Under the pieces are notes generated by a model. The model did not search any database, was not told where the DNA came from, and saw nothing but the letters and a program-made list of their open reading frames with translations. The position numbers were made by a program, and so were the translations under genes. Shown here one piece after another: positions 1 through 8,885 of a DNA stretch of 25,763 bases. Position 1 is the first letter of the stretch, and every line of letters starts with the position of its first letter. Source of the stretch: Chara braunii (taxonomy: Eukaryota > Streptophyta > Charophyceae > Charales > Characeae); contig BFEA01000558.1 of assembly GCA_003427395.1 (NCBI GenBank), positions 673,626 through 699,388 of the forward strand. Direction: 5' to 3'.

Positions 1-202
1 GGGGTGAACAGAAGGGGGGGGGGGGGGATATCCCTCGCCAATTCTTGTTTCTTTTCCTTGTTGCGATTCATCTTGGCGGAACGATAAAGTTCCGGGCGGA
101 AGGGTCAGCGTGTTGCTGGTGATGCGTCAGACAACTCACCACCGCTCCAAACTCCCTCCTGCCCTAGAGGCCGTCTTGCTCCGCTCCCGTTCGGACACCT
201 CA

Positions 203-1080
203 GGGTGCAGAAGAGGGAAAGACCCTCAGGCCGGTTTTGCGCGCGTTAAAGGGTTACCCCCATTGGCTCGCGCTTCAGCCAACGCCTGAGCGTCGAAAGG
301 GGACCCCTTAGCTCAGAGTAGGCCATTTGGGTGTGGGCACTACACAATGCGCTGTCATCGCGGTTACTCACCTAGAACTGCATAGCGAGATAGTATGTGT
401 AAGTCCAGCGCCCTCGCGATCTTATACCAAGTTCGCGCGCGGCACTCTTCGCACCCCGCACTAAGAGAGTAAGGGGTCAGGCGGCGAGATCATGAGCGCG
501 ACACGGCCAGTAAATTTGGGGTCTTGGTAACGTGAAGCAGCACGTGGGCGGAGAACTAGCTCCGGTCAGCCTTTGGGGGTCCGTGTACGGACCTTATTAT
601 CCCGGACACCGGGTAGCCTATGGATAGGATACCGGACCTCCTCCGCGCGCACGTCATTTGGGGTTATCCACCCCCTTTCCATTTTAGAGGGCCATCATCT
701 AATGGGGGTTGGAGTGAGTCTCCTTTTTGCTTTCATGGTTGAACGTTATAGTCCGTGGGGGCCGTCTAAATCAAACCCCTTGATGTTTGACCGCCACGAC
801 AGCTTAAAGTTGTCTACTCAACCCCTCTGCACAGGGTGCAGAAGAGGGTGTGGTCTCCAACCGCGCACGGCGGTTGTCTAGCGTCGAGAGATTAACCCTC
901 AAGGTGTGTGTCAGCCGACACTCGAGTGTCGAATGAGACCCTCGAAATTAACGAGGGCCGCACGATTATGGGCACGACATAGTACGTGATCATTGTGACT
1001 GCTTGCGTACGTCGGCATTGCGAGTCGACATGAGTTAGCCCTGCGTCCGCGTAGTTTTATACTAAGTCTCGCGCGCGACG
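203..1080 (+). repeat. Ancient ~633-bp internal duplication inside the LTR
   Basis: Motifs in the first half recur in the second half at a constant offset of 632-635 bases. CAGGGTGCAGAAGAGGG near 203 recurs near 835; a GCC-AC-GAG-GTCGAA block near 279 recurs near 911; GGGCAC at 335 recurs at 970; and a TTATAC(C/T)AAGT block followed by CGCGCGCG at 422 recurs at 1056. Intervening bases are strongly diverged, so the duplication predates this insertion. The same arrangement is in the 3' LTR. Confidence 0.6.
916..957. repeat. Paired palindromes in the LTR
   Basis: CGACACTCGAGTGTCG (916-931) is a perfect 16-bp palindrome, and CCCTCG/CGAGGG (939-944 and 952-957) is a 6-bp hairpin with a 7-base loop. 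In the 3' LTR the first has one central mismatch. In the first half of the LTR duplication the equivalent place has weaker inverted repeats (ACGC/GCGT, then GGGG-A-CCCC). Confidence 0.5.
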
Positions 1081-1432
1081 CCTATCCGATTTCCGCATTG
1101 GAAAGTTATGGGTTGGCTACCGAGGGACTAGGAGCGCTGTCACGTTGTTCGTGTTGTGTCGTTTGTGCAATGTATGTGTGCGCGTATGTTTTGTTTTTGT
1201 GTTCGTAAAGTGATGTGCGTGTGGTGTGTGGGATGCGTCCTAGTCGACCGACGTCGAGCCGCGCTTGGGACTTCAGCCCCCCCAAGATGTCGGCCCGCGT
1301 GCGGATCCGATAGGCGTATTACTGCGCGTACCCCCTATGCTACAGCAAATGAGAAACACCCTCGGCTGGTCTACCTCTGCGATTGCAACCGAGTAACTTT
1401 CGTACTGTGGACTGGTAGCTCGGCGGGGATAC

Positions 1433-1549
1433 GCCCACCGAAGGGAGGTGACAGCTCCCGTAAGGTGGAGGTAAGTTGTGCCTCGCGTAGNGCCCACCGA
1501 AGGGAGGTGACAGCTCCCGTAAGGTGGAGGTAAGTTGTGCCTCGCGTAG
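1433..1549. other. Probable assembly duplication around a single N
   Basis: Bases 1433-1490 and 1492-1549 are identical 58-mers separated by one N (1491). The 3' LTR has a single copy at the equivalent place. This is the pattern of an overlapped gap closure, not of a biological tandem repeat. Confidence 0.8.
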
Positions 1550-1720
1550 GCCCTATCCTGTCGTAGGGGCTCGCGAGAGGTATGGCTGACGCACTCGGCC
1601 GGAGCGGCCTAAGGAAGCTTCATTTGTGTGTTCGCGACGAGGTTGGTCCAACTCGTGCGTGACGCGGCCGAGAGGGTCCCGCGCTGCCACGTGCGGTGCC
1701 GGACCGATGCGCTCGACAAG

Positions 1721-1739
1721 TGGCGCCGTTGTCGGGGAT
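1721..1739 (+). promoter_or_regulatory. Primer binding site, tRNA-Asp type
   Basis: TGGCGCCGTTGTCGGGGAT is complementary to the 3' end of plant tRNA-Asp including the CCA, with one mismatch (T at 1732 where the exact complement has C). It lies two bases after the LTR end, the usual spacing. Minus-strand DNA synthesis would start here. Confidence 0.85.
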
Positions 1740-2141
1740 GACGGAAGCCTATGGTTGTCCCGGGTGGAACGACATCCGGGTATGAGAATGAGAGAGAACT
1801 AGGCATGTGAGCAAATAAGAGAAGAACTATGAGATGGATCGTATAGTAGTCTATATGGCTGTGTGGGTGTGAATGTTGATCTGATTGGTGGTTTGGTTGA
1901 TGACATGAACGAGGTGAGTATGTGAGTGAATTCTGTGATGAGAATGGGTCTTACTTAGGTGAACCCAAGGGAGGTAGGAAGTAGAGAGAGAGATGTCTGC
2001 CAGGTCCAGAGCGTCGGGTGCTTAGGTGGTCGGTCCGATAGGATCGTGAAGGAATGGACTGCTGAGTGGAACCTTTCGTCCTATCGCTTCTTATAACAGG
2101 GGGATTGAAGTCGAAGGCAGGTAATCAAAATGCCTTAGGAG
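1740..2141 (+). other. Untranslated leader
   Basis: About 400 bases between the PBS and the gag start, AG- and TG-rich, with no credible coding sequence. It carries a strong 5' splice-site match at 1911-1920. Packaging signals would be expected here by analogy with other retroelements, but nothing specific is recognisable. Confidence 0.6.
1911..1920 (+). promoter_or_regulatory. Candidate 5' splice donor
   Basis: GAG|GTGAGTA is an almost ideal match to the eukaryotic donor consensus, with the cut after 1913. It lies upstream of the gag ATG, so use with the acceptor at 8863 would remove gag and pol together. Confidence 0.55.
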
Positions 2142-4082
2142 ATGGCGGACGGTGGGAGAAAGCTTGTAATGCTCGACGACCTCATCGATGCCCTGGATAA
2201 GCGCGAGAGAGCGCCGAGCAATATCCCGAAGGTTGATACTTTCCACTTCAAGGGAGAACGGGTGTCCGACTGGCTGGACCTGACGGAGCAAGCACTGGTG
2301 GGGCTGTCGGACGAGGTAAAGCTCCAGCGAGTCCTAAGATATGTCCTTCATAGCCACCATCAAGAAGTGGGCAAGGTCGTGGATGCCGCCAATGGTAGTT
2401 GGGCGAGGTTCAGGGACATGATGCAGAGAAAGTACAGGTTGGGGGATGGCTTGCTAACCATGGCGGATTTGGAGGCCATGAATAAGGATGACTTCTCCAC
2501 GATTGGGGCGTTTGTGCACGAGTTTAAAAGGAAGGCGCGGAAGGTGCACGAGATCTCCGAAGAAACGCAGTGTGCCATATTTTTGGGTCTGCTTACTGGC
2601 TCGGAGGCCTCGGAGCTGACCTGTCACGGAGGGGGAAATGAGAAACTCACCTGGGCCACTATCGACAAAGGGGTGAAAGAGGGGAGCCTGGACCAGGTGG
2701 AGCAACATCAGGTGCGGCTGCAAAGGCGCAAGAGAAAGGAAAGGGACGCCACCGCGTCCGGGACCCCAGGGGTGAAGAGGATCGTCACGGACGTATTGGC
2801 AGCTCTGGGGTATGATAATGAGGCGGAAGTGCAGAAGAGGGGAGTGACTGTGGCCCAAGGCCGGGCGTCGGGGGCAGTGGAAGAGGAGGATAGGCACGAG
2901 GACTATGGCGGAGAAGAGACGGGCTCCCAGATCCTAACCAAGGCCCAGAGGAAGCAACGGAATTTACAAGTGGGGGGTCAAGGATTCGGAAAAGGGCAGG
3001 TCCCGCAAGCGATTGCTGCGCCACCACCTGCTCCCACGCCAACGTCAGCGACGGCCGGGCCGTCGTGTATGGGGCCGCCGCTGGCTTGTGGGCATTGGGT
3101 GCCACATTGTCAACCTACGTCCTGGCCCAGTTGTAATCACTGCGCCTTGTACGGGGGTAGTCAGACTCAGCCCGAGCAAATGGTCCCTTATGCGGGCCCA
3201 ACGGCAAGTATGGGGCCCCCGAGCTACCCTGCGGCTCAGGGTCAGTTTGTGGCCCAACCACCTCCCTCCCAACAGGCCTCGCAGGTTAGCGTGGCCGGTG
3301 GAGGAAACCAAGGACAAGGCGGATAAGGCAATGGAGGCCGAGGTCAAGGGGGTCGAGGAGGTGGCGGCCGAGGCCGAGGAGGAAATGGTGGGGGTCGCGG
3401 GGGTGGTTGGAATGGTCAGGGGGGTCAGAACCAAGGTGGCCGAGGTGGCCAGGGGGGGGGGCAACGGTATGGGAGGCCCCGCTTTGATTGGCGAAACGCC
3501 ACCTGCTGGCATTGTGGCGAGGTGGGCCACACTATACGATTCTGCCAACGGCGACGAGATGATGAGTTGGCAGGTTTAATTTCCTCTTGTATGGACGGGG
3601 ATATATACGATAAGTGGGGAGAGCATATCGACCCTAGAACCCCGGGAGGAATCAGGCAAGAAGCTCTTAGGCGAGCGGCGGCAGGGCCATCGGCAACCCC
3701 GGCCATGTTCAGGATGTGGCAGGAGAAAGGAGAGTTGGCCATAAAAGTTGAGGAGATTGTGGGAGATAGCGAGGAGGTCACTCAGCGACTTAAGACGGGG
3801 ACTATAAGAGAGGAGCCAATAGTCGTCNAATNGGACGATGAGGGGCAGNAAGGCGANGGAGAGNCGNCCACACTCCTNCTGGGAAGGATGGAAGATCTGC
3901 TGGAAAAGGTGGGGAGATACCAGCGGAAGCTGCAAGCCCTGTGTGAAGAAGCCCGAGAGTGGGAGGCCAACCTGCCTGAGGTCTTCCTTTATGACTCCGG
4001 GTCAGAGCCTTCGCCAGGACAACAAGGGTGCCCAAGAGTGGCGACTGTAGGGACGGGCCCCAGGGTCAGGTATGACCTATAG
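2142..4082 (+). pseudogene. gag: gag: capsid-like domain, RGG-rich linker, CCHC knuckle; one internal stop
   Basis: The ATG at 2142 sits in a good context (GAGATGG). Residues about 28-160 look like a Retrotrans_gag capsid domain, with helical composition and the SWARF motif near W87. Residues about 285-394 are rich in P, Q, G and A. The frame is cut by TAA at 3324-3326, but the same frame continues with a Gly/Arg (RGG-like) stretch and then the zinc knuckle CWHCGEVGHTIRFC (3504-3545; CX2CX4HX4C), the nucleocapsid-type RNA-binding motif. A coiled-coil-like tail follows to TAG at 4080-4082. The TAA lies in a Gln/Gly-rich run and could come from CAA by one C-to-T change (inference). Seven single Ns lie at 3828-3878. 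The stop overlaps the pol ATG at 4072. Confidence 0.85.
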
Positions 4083-5361
4083 ACCCCCCACGTCGCATGG
4101 GAGGGTGTCGCAGGCGGCTCGAACCAGGAGCCAAAATAAGGCTGGGCCTAGTCAAGAGCCCAGTCAAGAGCCCAGTCAGGCACCCCCTCGAAAGGAGCCG
4201 GAGCCTGGACGTAGGAAGGAGGTGGTGGAGGTTCCGGAGGAAGAGGAAGAGGATGACGATAAAGAGGATGAGAGGCTCCGACAAGAGGAGGATCAGCGGG
4301 CGGAGCTGAGGGCCAAAAAGAGAGGGGCCCAGGAGGAGGCCGAGCCAAGCCTGCCCGACAGCGTGCCTAAGAGGAAGAAGTACGCGGTCCGGATGGAGGA
4401 AGGCTTTGATGTGGAGCGGATGGTGGACAAACTCCTGAAAGGCCATAATGACATGATGAAACTAAAGGACATCCTGGCTTCGGCGCCAAGCCTCCGTGGT
4501 GAGTTGAAGGGACGACTGTCGCGAAGGCTGGTGCCAAATGTCCATCTGAGTACGGTCCTGCTTAGAGAGGTGGAGTGGAGTGAGGCAGGGACAAGGATGG
4601 ATTGGAAATGTGTGGCGTGCGGGCAGGTGGATTTGGTGATAAGGAACCAGAAGTGTACTGGGATGCTGGACACGGGCGCAGAGATGAACATCATCAGGGA
4701 GAAGGAGGCAGTGATGATAGGCATGGAGATCGACCGCTCAGACCATGGCATGCTACACAGCGCTAACTGCAAGGCCGCCTTTTGCGGCACAGCGTCAAAT
4801 GTGATTATAGAGATTGGGAAGGTGCGAGCCAGGACTTGCTTTTTCGTTATGCCCGATGTCGATCACCCCATCCTTCTGGGGCGGTCGTTCCTGTGTCGGA
4901 CGGAAATGTTGATCTTCAACAAGCACGACGGAACAATGATCCTGCTCCTGTGCGACCCGGCGTGTGGGAATTATGAAGTTATCACCTGTTGGAACACGGG
5001 GCCGGGGAGCGGGAGGAATAGGCCCAATCTAGGCTCGTTCACCTTTGAGGAGTCAGAGAACGAGCGGAGACGGCCTTGGGAAGTGCCCGAGGACGAAGAT
5101 AGGGCTGAGGTGCTGACATTGAGCCTCGCGGATGTGAATAAGGCCATGGAGGTGGTATCGGCTCACGACATGGCGGATCCGGAGGCCATTAAGGCATTGA
5201 GGGAACAGGTTTTGGAGAACCCTCAGGTGGGGGAGGTGGAGTTGGTGTATCGGCTTCCGGGAGGGAGGGGAGGCCCAGCGATGGCCCAGGCTCGAGAGAC
5301 AAGTCGGCTTTTTTTAGGGGAGGGCTTAAGCAGGGTTCCCAAAGGCGGTACAAGACCATAG
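4072..5361 (+). CDS. pol: pol N-terminus: acidic linker and retropepsin-type protease
   Basis: Starts at an ATG inside the last 11 bases of gag, in the next frame; this frame is open from 4051. Residues about 28-40 repeat SQEP, about 55-68 are a Glu/Asp run, and PKRKK at 99-103 resembles a basic nuclear-localisation motif. The aspartic protease is marked by LDTGAE with catalytic D200 and by ILLG at 267-270, the flap-to-core motif of retropepsins. It would cut the Gag-Pol precursor as a dimer. Near 5275 the reading frame appears to shift: the native-looking continuation lies in the frame starting at 5343, and the open frame here runs on only to TAG at 5359-5361. Confidence 0.8.
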   Translation: MTYRPPTSHGRVSQAARTRSQNKAGPSQEPSQEPSQAPPRKEPEPGRRKEVVEVPEEEEEDDDKEDERLRQEEDQRAELRAKKRGAQEEAEPSLPDSVPKRKKYAVRMEEGFDVERMVDKLLKGHNDMMKLKDILASAPSLRGELKGRLSRRLVPNVHLSTVLLREVEWSEAGTRMDWKCVACGQVDLVIRNQKCTGMLDTGAEMNIIREKEAVMIGMEIDRSDHGMLHSANCKAAFCGTASNVIIEIGKVRARTCFFVMPDVDHPILLGRSFLCRTEMLIFNKHDGTMILLLCDPACGNYEVITCWNTGPGSGRNRPNLGSFTFEESENERRRPWEVPEDEDRAEVLTLSLADVNKAMEVVSAHDMADPEAIKALREQVLENPQVGEVELVYRLPGGRGGPAMAQARETSRLFLGEGLSRVPKGGTRP

Positions 5362-5692
5362 ATAAGAAGTGTCGCCCAGTTCCTGTGCTCGTCACAGAGG
5401 ATGAGGAAGCCAACTACGAGCGGGAGCGAGGGTTGATACGGCGTATGCGGGAGCACGCGTTGGTCGGGCTATGCCGTATCAACGACGAAAATGAGGCGAA
5501 GCTGATAATCGAGGAGCCCGACTTTCTGTCGCCCTAGGAGAGAGCGTTGATGGTGGGGCTGATGAAGAAAAGGCACCGCGCGTATGCATTTAACGACGAC
5601 GAGCGTGGGAGGCTGGATGTGCACAAGATCCCGATGATTAGGATCCACACGGTCCCACACGAGCAATGGAATCTAAGGGGCGCGCGGTACCC
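5276..5692 (+). pseudogene. pol: pol segment between protease and RT, broken
   Basis: After the apparent frameshift near 5275 the frame on multiples of three reads through a charged stretch leading into the RT N-terminus. It is stopped by TAG at 5535-5537, continues in the same frame, and loses frame again near 5690, where the RT frame takes over (the ATG at 5666 is in that frame). The charged composition (KK, DEE, ERER) matches the linker that normally precedes RT in Ty3/gypsy Pol. It has no catalytic motifs of its own. Confidence 0.6.
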
Positions 5693-6868
5693 AATCGGGA
5701 CGAGGAATTGATGGTGGTGGACTACCTGGACGGCAAGATGCGGACGCACGTGGCCGATTATTCCAGTGGGCCGTACGCGTCGCCTTGGTTTTGTTATATT
5801 AAACCAAATGAGACGCTAAGGTGGGTGCAGGACTTGCAACGACTAAATGCGGTGACAGTGCGGGACTCGGGAGGATTGTCGAACGCGGACGCATTGTCAG
5901 AATCGTGCGCAGGGAGACCTATAATCTTGCTTATAGACCTCTACTCAGGGTATGACCAGTTCCCCGTATACCCGCCAGACAGGTCCGTAACGGCAATGCA
6001 CACTCCCAGAGGGCTGATTCATATGAGCGTGGCGCCTCAAGGTTGGACGAATGCAGTGGCGATGGTGCAAAGGCATATGATCAGAGCCATGCAGACGATC
6101 AGCCCACATATCACTCAGCCCTATATCGATGACCTGGCGGTCAAAGGTCCGAAGGAGAAGGAGGAAGATGAAGTGATGCCCGGTGTGCGGCGCTTTGTCT
6201 GGAAGCATGTCCAAGACATCTATCAGGTTCTGGGGTTATTGGAGGAACATAACCTGACGGCGAGCGGCCCCAAGTCGAAACATTGTATGAGGGAGGCCAC
6301 GATTCTAGGCTTTGTCTGTAATGAGAGTGGGCGAAGGCTTGATGTAAAGAAGACAGACAAGATTCTCGAGTGGCCGGTAACCTTCCGCTTAACATATGTG
6401 AGGAGCTTCCTTGGGACGTGCGAATTTTGGAGGAGCTTCATGAAGGACTTTGCCACAAAGACGGAGCATTTAAGAAAGTTGGTGCGCCAGGATCAAGAAT
6501 GGGTCTGGGGCGAAGACCAGGAAGAGGCAGTCGGTAGGATGAAGGGAAAGTTTAGGGAAGGAGGCTTGGTATTGGGAGCGTCAAACTATGAGGCCACGGA
6601 GGAAAGACCATTCATCATTGAGACGGACGCTACGCCAACTTCCCTGGGAGAGGTCCTGATTAAGGAAGATATTGAGGGGAAGGAGAGGCCGCTAAGATTC
6701 GAAAGTCGTACCCTGAATACAGCTGAGAGGAACTACTCTCAGTTCAAGAAGGAGACGCTGGCGGTACTTCATTGTCTAAGGACCTTCCGGAACTATGTTT
6801 TTGGCAGGAGGCTCATCTTGAGGGTGGACCCTACTGCACTGCCATGTTCCCTGAGATACTCCATCTGA
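5666..6868 (+). CDS. pol: pol: reverse transcriptase and RNase H
   Basis: RT motifs in order: PWFCYIKPN (about 40-48), LRWVQDLQRLN (51-61), LIDLYSGYDQ with catalytic D91, the APQGWTNA motif (123-130), and YIDD at 153-156, the polymerase active site (usually F/YxDD). RNase H follows with D321 (ETDA), E363 (KKETLAV) and D388. The usual TDH is VDP here, as I recall for related algal elements. The domain copies element RNA to DNA and degrades the template. The frame is lost near 6862: TGA at 6866-6868 ends it, and the native continuation lies one base ahead. The ATG at 5666 is probably internal to pol, not a true start. Confidence 0.92.
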   Translation: MESKGRAVPNRDEELMVVDYLDGKMRTHVADYSSGPYASPWFCYIKPNETLRWVQDLQRLNAVTVRDSGGLSNADALSESCAGRPIILLIDLYSGYDQFPVYPPDRSVTAMHTPRGLIHMSVAPQGWTNAVAMVQRHMIRAMQTISPHITQPYIDDLAVKGPKEKEEDEVMPGVRRFVWKHVQDIYQVLGLLEEHNLTASGPKSKHCMREATILGFVCNESGRRLDVKKTDKILEWPVTFRLTYVRSFLGTCEFWRSFMKDFATKTEHLRKLVRQDQEWVWGEDQEEAVGRMKGKFREGGLVLGASNYEATEERPFIIETDATPTSLGEVLIKEDIEGKERPLRFESRTLNTAERNYSQFKKETLAVLHCLRTFRNYVFGRRLILRVDPTALPCSLRYSI

Positions 6869-7472
6869 CCCAACCGTCGCAAGATGGTTGACCTACATTT
6901 GAATGTTTAATTTCGAGCTGGAAAGGATCCCAGGGAACAAGAACAGGGTAGATGGGTTAAGCCGCATCAACTGGGACGGATCGGACGAGGAATCGATAGA
7001 AGACATGCCGCCAGTTGATGGGTTTTTGGATAAAGAGGAGGACGTCCGCCTGCACATAAACAAATGGTCCCTGCGAGTGCCCAGTTGCGTCAGTCACCCC
7101 ATATGGCTGGCACCAAAGGGGTACGAGCAGAAGGAAGAGTTAGTCCTCAAGCCCTTTCAGGAAGAGGATCCGTGGGGAAGTAAGGATGTTGGTTGGATGA
7201 TGAAGTTGGCGTTGGCAGGTACGCACAGTCTGGTGGAGGAAGTGAGGACAATAGAGGAAGGCCCCACTCAGGTAGAGGAGCATGAGCAGCTAATGGGAGG
7301 GATGTACCTGCTCACCAATAAGCTCCTGCAGGGAGACTTCGACCGGAAGGGCTCGTTCAGTCACGAGGAGAACGAGATTTTGGTTCCTGAAAGTCGAGAC
7401 GACGAATTCGAGGAAGGAGAAATCAAGGAGGCGTTTCGGGCGAAGGAGTACGATGGGATCTACCGGGAATAG
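6864..7472 (+). pseudogene. pol: pol: end of RNase H and RNase H-integrase connector
   Basis: From 6864 the shifted frame reads SDPTVARWLTYI, the conserved end of gypsy RNase H. It meets TGA at 6900-6902, probably from TGG because related elements have Trp here. After ATG 6903 come the typical FELERIPGNKNRVDGLSR motif and an acidic connector. TAG at 7470-7472 ends the stretch, but the integrase continues in the same frame. It is not an independent gene. Confidence 0.75.
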
Positions 7473-8405
7473 GGGTTGCTACTATCATGTGAGATGAGGG
7501 ATAGAGATGCAAGTGCCAAGGCACAGAAGATGAGGCACCTCTATGTGGTAAGAGATGGCCACTTGTTTATAAAGCGGCAGGTCGGGAACCCCAAGAGGAT
7601 CGTATGTGGGAGAAACCGACAAATTGATATCATAGCGGCCCTACACGATGGTATAGCAGGGGGGCACAGAGGAGTAGGTGCCACATGCGCGAAGATAAGT
7701 GAGCTCTACCATTGGGACGAGATGTTGACGATGGTTATCAAATACTGCCGGTCCTGTATACCTTGCCAAGAGAGGTCAGCGCAAAGGCCTGAAGAACCCC
7801 TACACCCAAGGTTAGAAAGGGAAGTGGGTGCGGTCGTACACCTGGACCTGTTATTCATGCCAACAGGGGAGAATGGGTGTAACTACATCTTCGATGCACG
7901 GGATAACCTTACTGGGTTTGTGGACGGACGAGCCATCCAGACGAAGACTGGCCCGGTTCTGGCGAACTGCATCGAGGAGTATTACCTGCGATACCCTTTT
8001 GTCAGGGAGTTCGTGATGGATCGAGGATCAGAGTTTACCTGCAATGAGGTGAGGACGTTGCTTGCAGAGTATGGCGTAGTGGCCAACTATACTACGGCTG
8101 CACACCCTCAAGCAAACGCTCCTGTGGAGAGGGGGCACAGTACCATCACGAATCTCCTGGCTAAGTGGACAGAGGTCAAACTAGGTCAGTGGCCGAAGTT
8201 CCTACGGGCAGCTTTCTTCGTGGAGAATGTTACTGTAAAGAGAACTACCAAGTACGCGCCAGCCACGCTATGGTACGGAAGGCATGCCACCTTTCCCATA
8301 GAAAGCTTTATGAAGACGTGGAGGCACCAGGACTTGGAGGTGAACCTGTCTTTCGAAGAACTGCTCGATATTCGGGCGCAGCAAGTGGGGGCGGCCGAAG
8401 AATGA
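7473..8405 (+). CDS. pol: pol: integrase zinc-binding and DDE catalytic domains
   Basis: The frame carries on from the preceding stop with no ATG; numbering is from a TTG at 7476. The N-terminal HHCC zinc finger is H57, H64, C91, C94. The catalytic triad is D124 (HLDLLF), D182 (MDRGSEF) and E218 (APVERGH), with 35 residues between the second Asp and the Glu, the D,D35E spacing of retroviral and gypsy integrases. It joins element cDNA to host DNA. A TGA at 8403-8405 separates it from its C-terminal module in the same frame. Confidence 0.92.
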   Translation, partial: GLLLSCEMRDRDASAKAQKMRHLYVVRDGHLFIKRQVGNPKRIVCGRNRQIDIIAALHDGIAGGHRGVGATCAKISELYHWDEMLTMVIKYCRSCIPCQERSAQRPEEPLHPRLEREVGAVVHLDLLFMPTGENGCNYIFDARDNLTGFVDGRAIQTKTGPVLANCIEEYYLRYPFVREFVMDRGSEFTCNEVRTLLAEYGVVANYTTAAHPQANAPVERGHSTITNLLAKWTEVKLGQWPKFLRAAFFVENVTVKRTTKYAPATLWYGRHATFPIESFMKTWRHQDLEVNLSFEELLDIRAQQVGAAEE

Positions 8406-8696
8406 TTGCGAGAGCCCGCTGGTCAGGTGGAAAGGGGTCGCATGGAAGATAAGATGAGGTGGGACCAGATTGCACGAGTAAGAAATGAGCCATTGGCAGC
8501 AGGGGATGTCGTATTATTATACGACTCCTCTTTGGAAAAGCAATGGTCGAGGAAGCTTGGCAAGAGATGGTTGGGCCCCTATAGAATATTGCGATGCGGC
8601 GAATTTGGGGCCTATCAAATCGAGGAGCTAGATGGGACAGGCTGGCAGGATTGGGTATCAGGGACCAGGCTGAAGAAGTTTGTGGCAAGGGAATAG
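8406..8696 (+). pseudogene. pol: pol: integrase C-terminal GPY-type module
   Basis: In frame with the integrase across TGA 8403-8405. The motif KRWLGPYRI followed by GAYQIEELDG and a short strand-rich end matches the GPY/F module at the end of many Ty3/gypsy integrases, which contacts DNA. No chromodomain follows. TAG at 8694-8696 is the probable natural end of Pol. Confidence 0.75.
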
Positions 8697-8885
8697 GTAA
8701 AGAATTCTACCTTTCTCAGAGTAGACTGGTCCTTGAGGTATCGCATGTTATGGTCAGGACAGGTGAGGGAGTAGGAAAAGACATGTGTATTGTCATAAAA
8801 ACTTGATGAGCCGAGGGCTAACCTTGTTGTGTGCCTGCTTGCTTTCTCTCGCCTGTTGTGCAGGTCTGACTTTTCGAAGACATCC
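8697..8885 (+). promoter_or_regulatory. Pol-ORF3 spacer with branch point and 3' splice acceptor
   Basis: CTAAC at 8818-8822 fits the plant branch-point consensus. It is followed by a pyrimidine-rich tract (8824-8860) and TGTGCAG|GT with the cut after 8863, about 41 bases from the branch point. The first downstream ATG (8886) opens the third gene. This is a textbook acceptor exactly where a subgenomic mRNA would need one. Confidence 0.6.

Larger units (their letters stand above)
1..1718 (+). repeat. 5' LTR (left edge cut by the window)
   Basis: This stretch repeats at 19552-21209 and is mostly collinear, with scattered substitutions that I judge by eye at roughly 4-6%, densest in the first 300 bases. 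Its right end is fixed by loss of similarity after GCTCGAC and by the PBS two bases further on. The left end is unknown because base 1 already lies inside the repeat. In the 3' copy the base before the shared part is T, giving a TGGGG start consistent with a TG terminus. A TATA-like TTTTATAC lies at 1055-1062 (20605-20612 in the 3' copy). A 59-bp excess over the 3' LTR is explained by a duplicated block around an N at 1491. Short ORFs inside look fortuitous. Confidence 0.92.

Noticed and set aside
1156-1533. 125-codon ORF in the 5' LTR (and similar ORFs at 573-881 and 20330-21224)
   Set aside because: They lie in LTR sequence, one crosses the N artefact, and none has a motif; they look fortuitous.
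2454-2897. Minus-strand ORFs opposite gag and pol
   Set aside because: Shadows of purine-rich coding sequence on the plus strand.
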